From positions 186,001-250,000 of the forward strand of contig JAVHKY010000010.1 of assembly GCA_035079385.1 (NCBI GenBank): a stretch of 64,000 bases of DNA, written 5' to 3'. Origin of the DNA: Aspidiotus rigidus. Taxonomy: Eukaryota > Arthropoda > Insecta > Hemiptera > Diaspididae. The translations under genes were made by a program, and so were the position numbers. The first letter of the stretch is position 1; every line of letters begins with the position of its first letter. Under the pieces are notes generated by a model. That model saw only the letters and a program-made list of their open reading frames with translations. It had not been told where the DNA came from and did not search any database. Positions 60,201 through 64,000 of this stretch are shown here, in pieces.

Positions 60201-63200
60201 CAGTATTGAAGGGTACCTAGTTTTGCAACGAAGATAATTGAGTTGGATATGAATTTGGAAAATAGCCTCAGAACATTTCCTTACACTCTACAAATAGAGC
60301 CTCGCAAGGACTGAATAGCAATGTTTCTGACCACTTCTCCCCGCCTATTGCACTTTGACTGTTATTATAGCTGAGAGGCACGTCGATGAGGGCCAGTTAC
60401 TGGTCAGGGGAATCAATGGTCGAGAGCAAGATTTTCCCTAGACGAACGAAGAAGAGTGGAGGGGGGCAAAAGAGTACCATTTCCTTAAGAAGAAAGTTTC
60501 AGATAACGGATGTCCAGGGAATAATTTCGTCTTCAAGTTCCCTCAATTGTCCAATTCGGGTGATTTACGTCCGGTAGGAAAATATAATTTTGTGTCAGAA
60601 TTTGCTTAGATCAGTGGGTATGGAAAAGAACAGCTATTGTTCTTGAATGAGTCTTAGATTAAAATTTCGAAACTATTGAATCGGAAAAACAAGTTCTTTT
60701 CAGCTTTTTCTAACTGTTGTCCGAACAGAGGCGGATGAGCTTCAAAGAAAATATGAACAACAGAATTAATTTTTCTCTACGATCAATGAAGAAAGTGATA
60801 ACGTCACATGCATCGTATACATCTTGATCTACTAATGAACAAACAGGATGAAACATGAGGGTAAATTAACCCGATTCATGGGCGAGTAGATTATCATCTC
60901 CCACACAACTATCCTTTGCATTCAGGGGAGACAGTGGAGGGCAATAAGATGATGATTGTATTTTCCTCACTCAAGGGACCCTCACATCACAAGCTTTTAA
61001 TTCCATCATATTTCTCATTGTTTTAAAAATATCCTCGCCCCCATCCGTACTTACTTGCCTCATAACGATTTTGACACCAACAAACACAAATTTAGATTCG
61101 ATTACGGCCTAAGAGCAAGAATTTTAGTACTACAGAAAAATTACTCTCCTAAAGTATCCATCAGAATTCAAGAACATTTTGAAAATCACCCTCGCAGTGC
61201 CTCCTTAACGATTTTCGTTAGTGTTCGGTACACAATTTAAATTCAGTTCCTCGACCGAAATACACTATATTATTTGACTACAAATGAGAAATTTCGCTCG
61301 TATATTGCGTAATATAGTTACTGAAGTTCGTCGTAGCGCCGAAATTATCATTTTGTTGACCTTTCTAGCACAGAAACTTCGTCACACTGATAAGAGTTTC
61401 ATATAGAGTATCCATTAACTCAAAAATTGAACAATGAGTTGTTCACTCTCACGATCAGAGAATCACGGATGATCGAAGGTGGAAATGATTGAGATTACGA
61501 TAAATCTATAAATGGTTTTCTTCAGTAGAATTACCGTAATAAACTCATATTCACAACATACGCAATCTATGAACTGCTATTTTCTTGAAAGAAGATGATG
61601 CAATACGATCAGATAAGTGTTCTCGACCACGTAATTAGGAAAAATTGGGAAAATGTGTAATAATATGACTCGTTAAGATGCTGAAAGTGTTGTTCGAACT
61701 TTTTCCACGTACACTAAGAACCTTGACATCATCCTCTAATTTTTAACTTTTCACGATAATATTGTTTCAAATTTCATCTTCACTTTCATTCAAGGACTCC
61801 TGATGTGAGAGATGAGAAGAATACTGAATGGCAGAGAAATTCGGTAACGATATTAGGATTACGCTGTTTTTTTTTTTTTCCTTCTCCAGTTACAGGCCTT
61901 GTACCCAGCATCAAAATTTGTATCAAGTTTTTAACGAGTGACGTCATCAAGCTGAAACGTTACGGGCGACCCCAAAGTTGTAAAAAGAGCGCGCACAGCC
62001 ATATCGTATCGTAAAAAAAAATCAAAGGCAATGGCCTACATAACGTTTGCGATACTTGAAAGGTCGCACGAACACTCATTATTATTTATTTCATTTTATC
62101 GATGATCGTTGTTGTGTGTTATAGGAAACGAAATTGAGGAAGAAACCTACACACACATACACAAAAAAAGACGAACTCTTTATACGATGAATTTTTTTTT
62201 GAAGGGCCAATTCTCTGAATTTTTGAGAAGACCATGATCGCATTCATTCGTGGGTTCATCTTGCTTCACGTTTATACCATCAGGTGTAATACTGCGTGCT
62301 GCTTTTCTAATTTAATTCGAAAACTATTTTCTCCGTCGACTTCGACATTTCCGGTACCCTACATATACATAGAAATCGATTTGAAGGCAGGCTGGCGTCA
62401 CTGGATGGCGACTCGTAACGGGTGGTGAACGAACGACGTTCACCGGCTAATGGAGAGGGCGGGCAAATGCTCGATATTCTACCTACGGTACAATACTTAG
62501 AAAATATTCGCGTTTCGCATACTTTTTGAATACTATACAATCATATTACATATTTGTAGATCTTCGCTAATAAAGAGGGAAAAGAAATACATATCGAATT
62601 ATTTTCTACACAATATACATAGGTATTCTTAACAAGAGGCAATGTATTATAAGCACAATTGCCAACACGAGTACATGATTTCTAAGGTCTTTTCTGATGA
62701 CGTTCTGCAGGCTTCTTCGACCGATAATAAAGTTTATTAACGCGTTCCACCACCAAGCAATTGTATGGGTTTGAATACCAAGTTTAACGACTCACAATAG
62801 GTCTACCTTCGTTAGGTCACGCTCATATTTCACTCATCGACATCGCACAATATGAATGTTCATTAAAATCGTACGAGTAAAAATCGATGTAGCGTTCGAA
62901 AGAAAAGAAAGACCCTTCGAGAATTGCAGAATAATTAATCGCGAAGTCGAAGAGTGGATAATGTGGTAGTATTTTGTTTCAAGCGAGAAGGTTATAATAA
63001 TACCCGCCAACTTTGCCAACTCTTTTCTTCTTTTCATTTGTATTCACATTTTATACTCGCGGTGAGTACCGAAAAGAAAAGTGAGCGTACCGGTCAATAA
63101 TGAGGCTTTGAAAAATATTTGTGATTGCGTCACTACAGTACGAAAAACTGACATTGTTTGGGGAAAATATTTAGCATTAGTCCAAAACTGGTGCGTATTT

Positions 63201-64000
63201 TTGGAAAAAGGGAAGATGTCACTCCCTATGGCTGAACAGAGAAAAAGAGAAAGAGCGAAGGAGAGGTAGTGGACTTTTCCGCGTTTCCAGAGATGAGAAA
63301 CAAAAACAATCAAGATTGTCCGGCAGAATAATTATCTTCTATAAACAGACATTTAAATGTATTTTGGATATATCTGAACATCACACTGGGGCACTGTTTA
63401 CGCACGTAGAACTTCTACGCTTGTAGGTCGATTATATCTGTCAATGACGTGCATCCACTCACGTAGCTGCTGGCGGATACTAACAAAACGAACTAATATT
63501 GAAACGTTAAACAAGTTTCTGCTAGAAAAGGAAAATTTCTTCAAGTGTATTTCTACTAGAAATTATTGAAATAGACAAAGATTTAGAATTACATATATTC
63601 TTCATTCTAGATTTATCTCATCCTCACTTTATATGGCGCGGCGTCCTCAGAAGAATTTTGACATCTTTCCTCAATCCCATTTTTGCTGGATGACCTGCAG
63701 TTTTTTCTCCAAAAGAGCATTTTTGAATTTTCCAGTTCTTTGCAGACCATAGTTCTCCCCTCTTTCCTCTTGAGTTTCATCCATGATGCAGAAAGTCCTC
63801 GAAAATTACCTAACCTAGGAAAGATTGTCTGACTTTTCTATGAACACTCCAATGGCCGCCTTTCCGGCTTCAAAGTCTGCTATTACTTCTGTCGGGGAGA
63901 TTTGTATGTCTGTCTGTCCATTCAAAATCCTTACCTCATGTAAAAACTTGGAAAAATATTCGGCTCAGGTCCATACAGACGAAAGATGTAAAGTCATTAG
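57223..64000. other. AT-rich stretch with no recognised gene or element
   Basis: Short open frames only, none with splice signals plus family resemblance. A locally GC-richer patch at about 62380-62470 could be regulatory or a non-coding exon; there is no direct support. Confidence 0.45.

Noticed and set aside
62307..62540. Minus-strand frame as the missing first exon of the Nudix gene
   Set aside because: It lacks the conserved YDxDGYRRRAACIC text and has no suitable phase-0 donor.

Overview
This window is animal nuclear DNA, almost certainly from an insect. It is AT-rich and gene-sparse, its genes are split by GT-AG introns, and transposon remnants are everywhere. A microsomal cytochrome P450 of the CYP6 (clan 3) type lies next to a secreted carboxylesterase, a typical insect detoxification pairing. 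Hemiptera is a guess from general texture, not a demonstrated assignment.

Layout. 1-0.8 kb: 3' end of a Penelope-like retroelement. 2.6-4.8 kb, minus: complete four-exon P450, rebuilt here to 502 residues. 7.9-14.7 kb, minus: complete ten-exon carboxylesterase, rebuilt to 562 residues with all three catalytic residues. 16.8-21.6 kb: a LINE tail (minus), a pyrimidine-rich repeat and a second, broken Penelope-like element. 22.1-23.7 kb, minus: unrecognised protein-coding blocks, possibly one gene. 26.4 kb: one possible isolated exon. 27.5-28.2 kb, plus: intact single-exon coding region of a SAGA deubiquitinase-module protein (Sgf11/ATXN7L3 family). 32.7-52.8 kb, minus: the last three coding exons of a Nudix diphosphoinositol polyphosphate phosphohydrolase (Aps/DIPP family), spread over 20 kb. 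Its first coding exon was not found. The 15.5-kb intron holds R1-like and other LINE fragments, an LTR-element fragment, fold-back elements and an unusual repeat array at 37.5-38.4 kb. The 4.3-kb intron holds three inverted-repeat elements. 53-64 kb: no gene recognised; a large inverted-repeat element with a second element nested inside it sits at 55-57.2 kb.

The four recognised genes do not form one pathway. P450 and esterase could both act on xenobiotics or lipophilic signals; the other two are housekeeping genes in convergent orientation. The oddest points are a P450 whose I-helix lacks the usual acid-threonine pair, a repeat family dense in the palindrome TGACGTCA, the 37.5-kb array built on the palindrome AGAGTAGCAAATACTCT, and the unidentified 22-24 kb gene. 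All splice junctions were inferred by eye from sequence, frame and family similarity; none was tested against transcripts.
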